From VBCK01 sp035939615 (GTDB lineage: Bacteria > Pseudomonadota > Gammaproteobacteria > Burkholderiales > Burkholderiaceae_F): a stretch of DNA of 30,050 bases. This document shows, one piece after another, positions 23,647 through 30,050 of this stretch; position 1 is the first letter of the stretch; every line of letters starts with the position of its first letter. The notes beneath the pieces were generated by a model that saw only the letters and a list, made by a program, of their open reading frames with translations, was not told the DNA's origin and ran no database searches. The translations under genes were made by a program, and so were the position numbers. The stretch spans positions 1 through 30,050 of the forward strand of contig DASZFP010000163.1 of NCBI GenBank assembly GCA_035939615.1. Reading direction: 5' to 3'.

Positions 23647-24627
23647 ATGAGACATCAACGCATCCTGGTGGTCGGCGGCGGCGGGTTCATCGGCCGCTAC
23701 GTGGTCGACCGGTTGGCCGCGCGCGTGGCCAGCGTCGTGATTCCGACCCGGCGGCGCGATCACGTCAAGGGGCTGATCGTGCTGCCGACCGCCGACGTGA
23801 TCGACGCCGATGTGCACGATCCGGTCGTGCTCGGCCGCCTGGTGAGCGGATGCGACGCGGTGATCAACCTGGTCGGCATCCTGCACGGGAACTATCCGCC
23901 GGCCGCCAATGCGTCGTACGGTTCGCAGTTCCTGCAGGCGCACGTCGAGCTTCCCCGGCGCATCGTGGCCGCGTGCGAGCGTCACGGCGTGCGCCGGCTG
24001 CTGCACATGAGTGCGCTCGGGGCCGATCCGAAAGCGCCGTCGATGTACCTGCGCAGCAAGGGCGACGGCGAGCGCGCGGCGCAGTCCTCGTCGGTGGTGG
24101 AAACGACGGTGTTCCGGCCATCGGTGGTGTTCGGACGCGAGGATCGGTTCCTGAACCTGTTCGCGCGGTTGGCGCGCTCGATGCCGGTGCTGGCGATCGG
24201 GCGTCCCGAAGCGCGTCTTCAGCCGGTGTGGGTCGCCGATGTGGCCTCCGCCATCGTCAACTCGCTGGACAACGTCGAGACCTACGGGCGCACCTACGAA
24301 CTGTGCGGTCCGCGCATCTATGCGCTGCGCGAGCTGGTGCAGTTCGCGGCCCGTGCCAGCGGCCACCCACGCCTGGTGCTGGGGCTGCCCGATGCGGTCG
24401 CCAGGACGATGGCGTGGATCTTCGAACAGCTGCCCGGCGAACCGGTGATGTCGCGCGACAACCTGGATTCGCTCAAGATCGACAGCGTCGCTTCACGACA
24501 GCCGTATTGGCCGGCCCCGGAGCTCGGGATCCGCCCCACGCCGATGGAGCCCGAGGCGGTGCTGTACCTGGCCGGACTTCATCCGCGCACCCGCTTTGGC
24601 GGATTTCGCGCCCGCGCGCGCCGCTGA
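23647..24627 (+). CDS. NDUFA9-like NAD(P)-binding epimerase/dehydratase-family protein
   Basis: Rossmann-fold protein of 326 residues of the extended/atypical short-chain dehydrogenase group, close to the complex I accessory subunit NDUFA9. The nucleotide motif ILVVGGGGFIGRYVVDRL is at residues 5-22; further motifs are CDAVINLVGIL, YLRSKGDGERA (the YxxxK pair is replaced by Y-L-R-S-K), TVFRPSVVFGREDRFLN and LQPVWVADVASAIV. The bacterial protein's reaction is unproven; quinone or respiratory-chain roles are suggested for NDUFA9. The ATG at 23647 is chosen because a promoter-like TATACAAT lies just upstream, inside the longer alternative frame. It sits between slt and cca, a typical betaproteobacterial order. 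Confidence 0.85.
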   Translation: MRHQRILVVGGGGFIGRYVVDRLAARVASVVIPTRRRDHVKGLIVLPTADVIDADVHDPVVLGRLVSGCDAVINLVGILHGNYPPAANASYGSQFLQAHVELPRRIVAACERHGVRRLLHMSALGADPKAPSMYLRSKGDGERAAQSSSVVETTVFRPSVVFGREDRFLNLFARLARSMPVLAIGRPEARLQPVWVADVASAIVNSLDNVETYGRTYELCGPRIYALRELVQFAARASGHPRLVLGLPDAVARTMAWIFEQLPGEPVMSRDNLDSLKIDSVASRQPYWPAPELGIRPTPMEPEAVLYLAGLHPRTRFGGFRARARR

Positions 24628-24697
24628 GGCCGGCGCGCTGCTTCGCAAGCGCCGGCCCGCGCAGTAGTCTTGCAACGGCCTGCAAGGAGTCGGGCTC

Positions 24698-25774
24698 ATG
24701 CAGATCTACACGGTCGGCGGCTGGGTGCGCGATCAGTTGCTCGGACGGCCGCATGCTCACGGCGACCGCGACTGGGTCGTGGTCGGCAGCACGCCCGATC
24801 AGATGCTGGCGCTCGGATTTCGGCCGGTCGGCCGGGATTTTCCGGTATTCCTGCATCCGCAGACGCACGAGGAGTACGCGCTCGCCCGCACCGAGCGCAA
24901 GTCCGCCCCCGGCTATCGTGGATTCGTCGTGCATGCAGCGCCCGATGTGACTCTGGAGCAGGACCTGGGTCGACGCGATCTGACCATCAACGCGATCGCG
25001 ATGGACGAGGCCGGCTGCCTGGTCGATCCGTACGGCGGACAGCGCGACCTGCGCGCGCGCGTGCTGCGGCACGTCGGTGGGGCCTTCGTCGAGGATCCGG
25101 TGCGGGTCCTGCGGCTGGCCCGCTTCGCGGCCCGCCTGCCCGACTTCGAGATCGCACCCGAAACGCTGGCGCTGGCGCGCCGCATCGTGCGGCAGGGCGA
25201 GGCCGATGCGCTGGTGCCCGAGCGGGCCTGGCAGGAGCTGTCGCGCGGACTGATGGAAGCGCGCCCCTCGCGCATGGTCGCGGTGCTCGGGGAGTGCGGC
25301 CTGCTGCAGCGGTGGGCCCCGCAGCTGCAGATCGGTGCGGATCGGCTGGCAGCGCTGAATCGCGCGGCCGACCGCGGGTTGCCGCTGCCGGCCCGTTTCG
25401 CGATCCTGGCGAGCGCACTGCCTTCCCGCGAAGCGCTGGACGATCTGCTGGCGCGGCTGCGCGCGGATCAGGACAGCGTGCAGCTGGCGCGCCTGCTGCT
25501 GGAACTGCGCGCGGGCCTTGAGCAGGCGGGCACGCCCGAAGAGCGCCTGGAGGTGCTGGAGCGCGCGGACGCATTGCGCCGCCCCGAGCGCTTCGAGCTG
25601 CTGCTGGCGGCCTACGAGGCGCTCACCGGTGCATCCGCCGACCGCTGGCGCTCCGCGCTGGCGGCGCTGCGCGAAGTCGATGCCGGCGCGTTGGCAGCCC
25701 GACACCACAACGACCCGGCGGCGATCGCGCGCGCGCTGCGCGAGGCGCGCCTGGCCAGGCTGAACGGCCCGTGA
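24698..25774 (+). CDS. cca: CCA-adding tRNA nucleotidyltransferase lacking the HD domain
   Basis: Cytoplasmic enzyme that builds or repairs the 3'-CCA end of tRNA. The head is strongly E. coli Cca-like: VGGWVRDQLLG, catalytic Asp23 and Asp25 in GDRDWVVVGSTPDQML, GRDFPVFLHPQTHEEYALARTERK, RRDLTINAIAMDE, EDPVRVLRLARFAAR. It has 358 residues against about 412 in E. coli. The missing part includes the HD phosphohydrolase motifs (HPEIDTGIHT, HDLGKG, HHGH); here the region reads RFAILASAL and continues directly to a helical tail. It should add CCA but lack the phosphatase and 2',3'-cyclic phosphodiesterase activities. AAGGAG precedes the ATG. Its stop abuts the stop of the convergent VOC gene. Confidence 0.93.
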   Translation: MQIYTVGGWVRDQLLGRPHAHGDRDWVVVGSTPDQMLALGFRPVGRDFPVFLHPQTHEEYALARTERKSAPGYRGFVVHAAPDVTLEQDLGRRDLTINAIAMDEAGCLVDPYGGQRDLRARVLRHVGGAFVEDPVRVLRLARFAARLPDFEIAPETLALARRIVRQGEADALVPERAWQELSRGLMEARPSRMVAVLGECGLLQRWAPQLQIGADRLAALNRAADRGLPLPARFAILASALPSREALDDLLARLRADQDSVQLARLLLELRAGLEQAGTPEERLEVLERADALRRPERFELLLAAYEALTGASADRWRSALAALREVDAGALAARHHNDPAAIARALREARLARLNGP

Positions 25775-26158
25775 TCAGGCGTCGCGCTGCGAGTGCAGCG
25801 CGACCCGATTGCCTTCGCAGTCCAGGATCACGGCGCGGAAGCCGTGCGGGCCGATCGGATGGACCGGCTCGATGATGCGTCCGCCGCGCTGCTGGGCCTG
25901 TTGGACCGCATCGCGGATGCGCCCATCCACGTTCAGGTAGATCAGGATGCCGCCTGCACTGATATCGGACGGTTGAACGATAAGACAGCCGCCGTTGCCG
26001 CCGGCGTGCTCGAGAACGCAGAAAGCGCCTCCCTGGAACTGCTCGCGGTGAATCTGGATCGCCAGCACGGCGCGGTAGAACGAGGCCGCCCGCTCCAGGT
26101 CGGCCACCGGGATGTCGAACCAGACTGCGCGGTTGTGTTCCGAATTGAAGTCGCTCAT
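25775..26158 (-). CDS. VOC-superfamily (glyoxalase/bleomycin-resistance-like) protein
   Basis: Small protein of 127 residues with the two beta-alpha-beta-beta-beta modules of the vicinal oxygen chelate fold: AVWFDIPVADLERAASFYRAVL, then GGILIYLNVDGRIRDAVQQAQQRGGRIIEPV and AVILDCEGNRVALHS. Members bind a metal and act as isomerases, dioxygenases or resistance proteins; the substrate here is unknown. GGAGGTG precedes the ATG at a suitable distance, so the longer upstream frame is not used. It is divergent from dinB, with 71 bases between, and its stop directly abuts that of cca. Confidence 0.82.
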   Translation of the reverse strand: MSDFNSEHNRAVWFDIPVADLERAASFYRAVLAIQIHREQFQGGAFCVLEHAGGNGGCLIVQPSDISAGGILIYLNVDGRIRDAVQQAQQRGGRIIEPVHPIGPHGFRAVILDCEGNRVALHSQRDA

Positions 26159-26229
26159 CGCGGGCACCTCCAGGTCAGTTGAGGACGTAAACTGGACTAC
26201 GAGGGTCGATCGCACAGGGGTCGCTCATT

Positions 26230-27393
26230 ATGACGGCACCGCCCGCCCGGATCATTGCCCATCTCGACATGGACGCGTTTTTCGCGTCGGTCGAGCTGTT
26301 GCGCTACCCGGAACTGCGCGGTGCCGCCGTCGTCGTGGGCGGAGGGCGGCGGCACGAACCGGTGACCGTGATCGATCCGGTCACCGGCCTGTCACATCGC
26401 CGCTTCTGGCGCCTGCGCGAATATGCCGGGCGGGGTGTTGCCACAACGGCCACCTATGAGGCGCGCGCGCTCGGCGTGCATTCGGCCATGGGCCTGATGA
26501 AGGCGGCTCGTCTGGCGCCGGATGCGGTGCTGCTGCCGTCCGACTTCGAGCAGTACCGGCGGCACTCGAGGGCGTTCAAGGCGGCCGCGCGGGCCATCGC
26601 GCCGCGCGTGGAGGACCGCGGCATCGACGAGATCTACCTGGACCTGACCGACATCGTCGCGCCGCGGATCGAATCGCTCCAGGATGCGTGGTGGTGCGCG
26701 CGCGAAGTCGCGGGGGAGCTGAAACAGGCCGTGCAGGCGGCCACGGGCCTTGGCTGCTCGATCGGGCTGGCGCCGAACAAGCTGCTGGCCAAGCTCGCCT
26801 CCGAGCTGGACAAGCCCGACGGGCTGACCGTCGTCACCGACGCCGAAATCGCCTCGCGCATCTGGCCCCTGCCGGCGCGGCGGCTGAACGGGGTCGGTCC
26901 GAAGGCGAATGCGCGCCTGGAGCAGCTCGGCCTGCGGACCATCGGTGATCTGGCCCGGGCCGATCCGGCCTGGCTGGTGGCCAACTTCGGCGCGAGCTAC
27001 GGCCGGTGGCTGCACGAGGCCTCGCACGGCAGGGACCAGCGCGAGGTCGAGGTGATCAGCGAACCCAAATCGATCAGCCGCGAGACCACGTTCGACCGCG
27101 ATCTGCACCCGGTGCGCGACCGCCCCGCGCTGAGCCGCATCTTCACCGAGCTGTGCGAGCAGGTCGGCCACGACCTGCAGCGCAAGCATTACGTGGGCCG
27201 CACGGTCGCGCTGAAGTTGCGCTTCGAGGATTTCCGCACGGTCACCCGCGCGCACACGCTCGACGCACCCACCGACGATGCGCGCGCGATCCGCGCCGCC
27301 GCCGGCCAGTGTCTGAAGCGGGTCGAGCTGGACCGGCGCATCCGCCTGCTGGGCGTTCGTGTCGACGCGCTCAGCCACGCGCCGGGCGCGTAG
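26230..27393 (+). CDS. dinB: DNA polymerase IV (Y-family translesion polymerase)
   Basis: Error-prone polymerase of 387 residues that copies past damaged bases. Catalytic residues are in place: Asp13 in LDMDAFFASVE and Asp133/Glu134 in RGIDEIYLDLT. Also visible are GVHSAMGLMKAARLAPDAV, SIGLAPNKLLAKLASELDKPDG and the helix-hairpin-helix LNGVGPKANARLEQLG, then the little-finger domain (SISRETTFDRDL). Compared with the E. coli enzyme there is an insertion of about 25 residues after VVVGG, also seen in betaproteobacterial homologues as far as recalled. No obvious beta-clamp motif (QLxLF-type) is seen at the very C-terminus, which ends LSHAPGA. No LexA box was recognised upstream. Confidence 0.93.
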   Translation: MTAPPARIIAHLDMDAFFASVELLRYPELRGAAVVVGGGRRHEPVTVIDPVTGLSHRRFWRLREYAGRGVATTATYEARALGVHSAMGLMKAARLAPDAVLLPSDFEQYRRHSRAFKAAARAIAPRVEDRGIDEIYLDLTDIVAPRIESLQDAWWCAREVAGELKQAVQAATGLGCSIGLAPNKLLAKLASELDKPDGLTVVTDAEIASRIWPLPARRLNGVGPKANARLEQLGLRTIGDLARADPAWLVANFGASYGRWLHEASHGRDQREVEVISEPKSISRETTFDRDLHPVRDRPALSRIFTELCEQVGHDLQRKHYVGRTVALKLRFEDFRTVTRAHTLDAPTDDARAIRAAAGQCLKRVELDRRIRLLGVRVDALSHAPGA

Positions 27394-27453
27394 CGTTGAA
27401 CCTCGGAGACTGCGCGGCAGAGCAAGGAAATGAACGCGTTGCCGATCTGTTCT

Positions 27454-27493
27454 CCCTCTCCCGCTTGCGGGAGAGGGTTGGGGTGAGGGTGGT
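27454..27493. repeat. REP-like extragenic palindrome
   Basis: CCCTCTCCCGC (27454-27464) and GCGGGAGAGGG (27467-27477) form a perfect 11-base-pair stem around TT, followed by TTGGGGTGAGGGTG. This sequence type recurs between genes in many proteobacterial genomes. It lies 61 bases after the dinB stop, between convergent genes, where it may act as a transcription terminator or mRNA stabiliser. Only one copy is in the window. Confidence 0.75.
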
Positions 27494-27546
27494 GTTCTTG
27501 AGCCGGTGGCTGAGAAGGCAAGGGCGTGAGCGTATCGAGCAGGCTC

Positions 27547-27795
27547 CTACACGGTCGGCAGGCAACCGCCGTTCTTCGTGACCCGTTCCGGTGACGCCGG
27601 ATAGCGGGCCAGCTTGTCCGCCGGCCGCCGGGGCCGAACCACCAGTTCACCGCCGCAGTTCGGGCACCGGTTCTGGAGGACCGCCTCAGCGCACGACGCG
27701 CAGAAGGTGCACTCGAACGAGCAGATCCGCGCCTCCAGGGAGTCCGCCGGCAGGTCCTTGTCGCAACACTCGCAATTGGGCTTCAAGGCCAGCAT
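27547..27795 (-). CDS. DUF1272-type cysteine-rich zinc-binding-like protein
   Basis: 82-residue protein. The N-terminal half carries nine cysteines: CECC at residues 8-11, Cys25, Cys29, Cys32, Cys35, and CPNC at 44-47, arranged like one or two zinc sites. The pattern LKPNCECCDKDLP and ARICSFECTFC matches the small DUF1272 family, whose function is unknown. GGAG precedes the ATG at 27795. It follows the methyltransferase gene after 37 bases and is probably co-transcribed with it. The C-terminal tail is basic and proline-rich. Confidence 0.8.
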   Translation of the reverse strand: MLALKPNCECCDKDLPADSLEARICSFECTFCASCAEAVLQNRCPNCGGELVVRPRRPADKLARYPASPERVTKNGGCLPTV

Positions 27796-27832
27796 CGAGG
27801 ACTCCAGGCGGGCAGATATCCTGCGGGGGCGG

Positions 27833-28711
27833 TCACGCGCTCGTCGCGGTGACGACCCATAAAGCGGCGGCCAGCGGCACGCAATCGCCGACCTGGTGCC
27901 GGGCGAGCGCCGTGCGAATCGACACCTCCGCGGCAGCCCGCAGCGCGGGCGGCTGACCATCGAGCGCGCGGCTGGCCGGTCCCATTCCGACCGCCGTGCC
28001 GACCGCCGCCTCGAGCCCGCCCCCGGTGGCCAGATCGAGCAACAGATCGACCGGCTCCAATCGAATCGCCGAAAATCCGGCCGACTCGAGAATGGCGCGC
28101 ACGCGGCGCTCGTCGGCAAACGAGAACGGCCCCGGATCTTCCGGACCGATCTCGGGCAGGCGCGGCACGTGCCGGTAGGCTTCCTGCAGCGGCACCATCA
28201 GCCACGGATTCTCTCGAGCCGGTCGCCAGCAGGCGAACGCCAGGCGCGCGCCCGCTCGCAAGCCGCGTCGCATGTTGCCGAAGGACCGCACCGGGTCGGC
28301 AAAGAACATCACGCCGAAGCGCGAACACAGCAGGTCGGCGCGCCCGGCCTCGAAGGAATACACCGTGGCGTCTGCCAGAGCGAATTCGACCGGCAGGCCG
28401 ACTGGAGCGAGCTCGCGCGCCCGCTGCAGCATCAACGCCGACACGTCGATGCCCAGCACGTGGCCGCCGGGCGCCACGCGCCGGGCCAGAGCGAACGTCG
28501 TGGCGCCGCACCCGCAGCCGATGTCCAGCACGAACTGCCCGGTACGAGGGGCCGCGCGCTCGAGCAGGATCTCGCCGATCGGTGCGAGCAGCACATCCTG
28601 GGTTGCCTGGCGATTGAGCCAGCGCTGTCCGCCCGGACCGTTCCAGTAAGCGATCTCGTCGACGTTGCGGTCGTCGGCGGCACACCGTACCGGCGACATC
28701 TCAGCTGACAT
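27833..28711 (-). CDS. Class I SAM-dependent methyltransferase
   Basis: Cytoplasmic methyltransferase of about 292 residues. The SAM-binding motif VLDIGCGCGATTFALA with the acidic loop LGIDVSALML, the motif SRFGVMFFADPV and ARLAFACWRP are typical of the UbiE/small-molecule family. The N-terminal DEIAYWNGPGGQRWLNRQ is the signature of a group that often acts on small molecules, but the acceptor is unknown. The ATG at 28711 is used; 28699 is possible. It makes SAH, which the ahcY product in this window would remove, though that link is general. It is divergent from a membrane gene and followed by the DUF1272 gene. Confidence 0.85.
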   Translation of the reverse strand: MSAEMSPVRCAADDRNVDEIAYWNGPGGQRWLNRQATQDVLLAPIGEILLERAAPRTGQFVLDIGCGCGATTFALARRVAPGGHVLGIDVSALMLQRARELAPVGLPVEFALADATVYSFEAGRADLLCSRFGVMFFADPVRSFGNMRRGLRAGARLAFACWRPARENPWLMVPLQEAYRHVPRLPEIGPEDPGPFSFADERRVRAILESAGFSAIRLEPVDLLLDLATGGGLEAAVGTAVGMGPASRALDGQPPALRAAAEVSIRTALARHQVGDCVPLAAALWVVTATSA

Positions 28712-28772
28712 AGTTGTGGTCGTGGTGGGTGGCGGCGCGCGATCCGGCGACAAGCTGCATTGTGCACGCCGG

Positions 28773-28778
28773 CATAAT
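28773..28778 (+). promoter_or_regulatory. Possible -10 element for the small membrane protein/NUDIX genes
   Basis: CATAAT lies in the 146-base gap between the divergent methyltransferase and membrane protein genes. No convincing -35 match is seen at the usual distance, and the leader to the GTG start would be about 70 bases. Confidence 0.25.
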
Positions 28779-28857
28779 GATTGCCAACGCGAAGGATGCA
28801 GGCGGGGCAGCAAGCGCCGCGTGGAGCATGCGGCGGGCGGGACCCGGACCCTCTAAA

Positions 28858-29274
28858 GTGACGGAACTGTTGCTGATCATCGGCGGCTCGGTGTTTGGAG
28901 TCCTTGGCCTGCTGCACGCCGTTTACACGTTCGCAGACGCGCGCCGTCCGCGTCGCCTCGCGCCGGACGATCGGGCGGTGGTCGAAGCGATGCGGTCCTC
29001 GGGTCTGCGCCTGTCGCGTGGCGGCACCACGATGTGGCGCGCCTGGCTGGGCTTCAACTTCAGCCATAGCCTGGGCGTGCTGCTGTTCAGCTTCGGCTGC
29101 GTCACTCTCGGCCTGTTCGCCAGAGCGGTGGCTTTGCCAAAGTCCGTTCTGCTGCTGCCCGTCGGCGTCGGCAGCATCTACCTGTGGCTGGCGATCCGCT
29201 ACTGGTTCCGGATTCCAGCTGTGGGAATCGCGCTCGCGACGCTGTGTTTCGTGGCAGCGTGGATCGCATACTGA
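28858..29274 (+). CDS. Four-helix membrane protein, unknown function
   Basis: 138-residue inner-membrane protein. Helices are at TELLLIIGGSVFGVLGLLHAVYTF, HSLGVLLFSFGCVTLGLFA, SVLLLPVGVGSIYLWLAIRYW and VGIALATLCFVAAWIAY. Between the first two lies a soluble loop with the conserved-looking TMWRAWLGFNFSHSLG, which I associate with a small uncharacterised membrane family (recollection only). GTG 28858 is used because the hydrophobic start follows it directly; the frame stays open upstream but looks non-coding. The NUDIX gene follows after 11 bases, so the two are probably one transcript. Confidence 0.7.
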   Translation: MTELLLIIGGSVFGVLGLLHAVYTFADARRPRRLAPDDRAVVEAMRSSGLRLSRGGTTMWRAWLGFNFSHSLGVLLFSFGCVTLGLFARAVALPKSVLLLPVGVGSIYLWLAIRYWFRIPAVGIALATLCFVAAWIAY

Positions 29275-29285
29275 GTCGCGGCCGC

Positions 29286-29663
29286 ATGCAAACCGTTGGC
29301 GCGTTCGCGGTGATCTTTGACTCGGGCGCGAATGTGTTGTTGTGCCATCGCACGGATCGCGACGCCTGGAACCTGCCCGGCGGGCGGGTGGAGCCGGGCG
29401 AGACTCCACAGGAAGCGGTGGTGCGCGAGGTGCTCGAGGAGGTCGGTCTTCAGGTGCGGGTGGAACGGCTGCTCGGCGTCCATCCCGTCCCAACCCAGCA
29501 CGACCTGGTTTTCACCTTTCTGTGCGTGCCAGTCGGCGGTGTCCTGAGCACCAGCAGCGAAGCGGACCGGGTTGCCTGGTTCAGTCGAGCGAAACTTCCT
29601 GCGAACACACTGCCGCGCCACCTGGAACGAATCGAGGATGCGTACGAGCAGCGTGCCCGCTAG
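29286..29663 (+). CDS. NUDIX hydrolase
   Basis: Small cytoplasmic pyrophosphohydrolase of 125 residues that cleaves a nucleoside diphosphate linked to another group. The Nudix box is complete: G-R-V-E-P-G-E, seven residues, then RE-V-L-EE-V-G-L, at about residues 33-54. LLCHRTDRDAWNLPGG before it and VFTFLCVP after it are typical. The substrate class (sugar, cap, mutagenic nucleotide) cannot be told. It starts 11 bases after the membrane protein gene. Its TAG stop overlaps the TAG stop of the convergent acylase gene in the shared CTAG. Confidence 0.85.
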   Translation: MQTVGAFAVIFDSGANVLLCHRTDRDAWNLPGGRVEPGETPQEAVVREVLEEVGLQVRVERLLGVHPVPTQHDLVFTFLCVPVGGVLSTSSEADRVAWFSRAKLPANTLPRHLERIEDAYEQRAR

Positions 29664-30050
29664 TACTCCTCGCGTGTCACCGTGGCCGCCTCGACGTCCG
29701 CGCGGGTGCGCAGAACCGGTCGCAACTGCTTGGCGTCGAACAGCGGCAACTGATCGGTGATGTGGGGCGAGCCCGGGCGCGACGAGTTGCCGTACGTCAG
29801 CAGCGCCTGCGCGCGCGCGCCCGCCGGGGTGAATTCGACCAGTTGGACATAGCCGTCGCCCCCGTAGTGCCAGATGTGCCCGTCGGGCGCCGGAAACGGC
29901 CAGACGGTGCGGGTCGGACCGAACACGTCGTCAGGACCGCTTTCCGGATCGTCGGACAGCGGTATCACCGTTTGCAGCGTCGCATCGCGCGTGGCGAGCA
30001 CGGTGCGGTGGACCGAGCCCCACGGAACGTCCAGAGCGCCGTAGCGCGAC
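29660..30050 (-). CDS. Penicillin-acylase-family (Ntn-hydrolase) protein, C-terminal part (start outside window)
   Basis: The frame remains open to the right-hand end, so only the last 130 or so residues are visible. They match the C-terminal end of the beta chain of penicillin/cephalosporin/acyl-homoserine-lactone acylases: DVPWGSVHR, then ALLTYGNSSRPGSPHITDQLPLFDAKQLRPV and a short tail ending TREEY. These enzymes are secreted, autoprocessed N-terminal-serine hydrolases; the catalytic Ser would lie outside the window. Whether the substrate is a beta-lactam, a quorum-sensing lactone or something else cannot be told from this end. Its stop shares CTAG with the stop of the NUDIX gene. Confidence 0.83.
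   Translation of the reverse strand, partial: SRYGALDVPWGSVHRTVLATRDATLQTVIPLSDDPESGPDDVFGPTRTVWPFPAPDGHIWHYGGDGYVQLVEFTPAGARAQALLTYGNSSRPGSPHITDQLPLFDAKQLRPVLRTRADVEAATVTREEY

Noticed and set aside
26159..26229. LexA box upstream of dinB
   Set aside because: No CTG-N10-CAG arrangement was seen in the short gap before dinB.

Overview
The window is a 30 kb piece of a compact, GC-rich (by eye about two thirds G+C) proteobacterial chromosome. Two gene orders point to a betaproteobacterium, probably Burkholderiales-like: ahcY / small holin-like membrane gene / metF behind an S-adenosylhomocysteine (SAH) riboswitch, and the block fau / lytic transglycosylase / NDUFA9-like dehydrogenase / cca. This assignment rests on remembered gene order and protein resemblance; no search was run. 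No tRNA, rRNA, CRISPR array, insertion sequence or phage module was seen.

Layout. (1) 1-2704: the end of an RND/MMPL-type exporter gene followed by a secreted YCF48-like beta-propeller protein, a known proteobacterial pairing. (2) 2812-9218: a plus-strand run with a PuuC-like aldehyde dehydrogenase, two APC-superfamily permeases, a small secreted allene-oxide-cyclase-like barrel protein and a lone GcvT-family folate-dependent transferase. It looks like uptake and breakdown of an amine or N-methylated amino compound; the substrate is unknown. (3) 9226-11942, minus strand: gamma-carbonic anhydrase, TauE/SafE permease coupled to an unknown 98-residue protein, and a stand-alone SARP/BTAD-type regulator. 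(4) 12075-15180, plus strand: a small one-helix membrane protein, then the SAH riboswitch and ahcY - holin-like gene - metF. These recycle SAH and make methyl-THF, the methyl donor for methionine. (5) 15252-19544: a very large unrecognised membrane protein built from two copies of an ectodomain-plus-membrane-bundle unit. (6) 19545-20871: an intergenic stretch dense in inverted repeats, a 36-residue one-helix peptide gene with a near-perfect ribosome binding site, and a GcvA-like LysR regulator. (7) 20877-25774: housekeeping block fau (minus), slt, NDUFA9-like, cca. (8) 25775-30050: VOC protein, dinB, a REP-like hairpin, DUF1272 protein, methyltransferase, a four-helix membrane protein, a NUDIX hydrolase and the C-terminal end of a penicillin-acylase-family enzyme.

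Themes. Folate and one-carbon chemistry recurs (GcvT-like protein, ahcY, metF, fau). Four convergent gene pairs meet with essentially no intergenic space. The best candidates for something undescribed are the duplicated-module membrane protein, the GcvT/ALDH/double-permease cluster with its AOC-like secreted protein, the SARP regulator facing a small membrane protein, and the 36-residue peptide with its structured leader.
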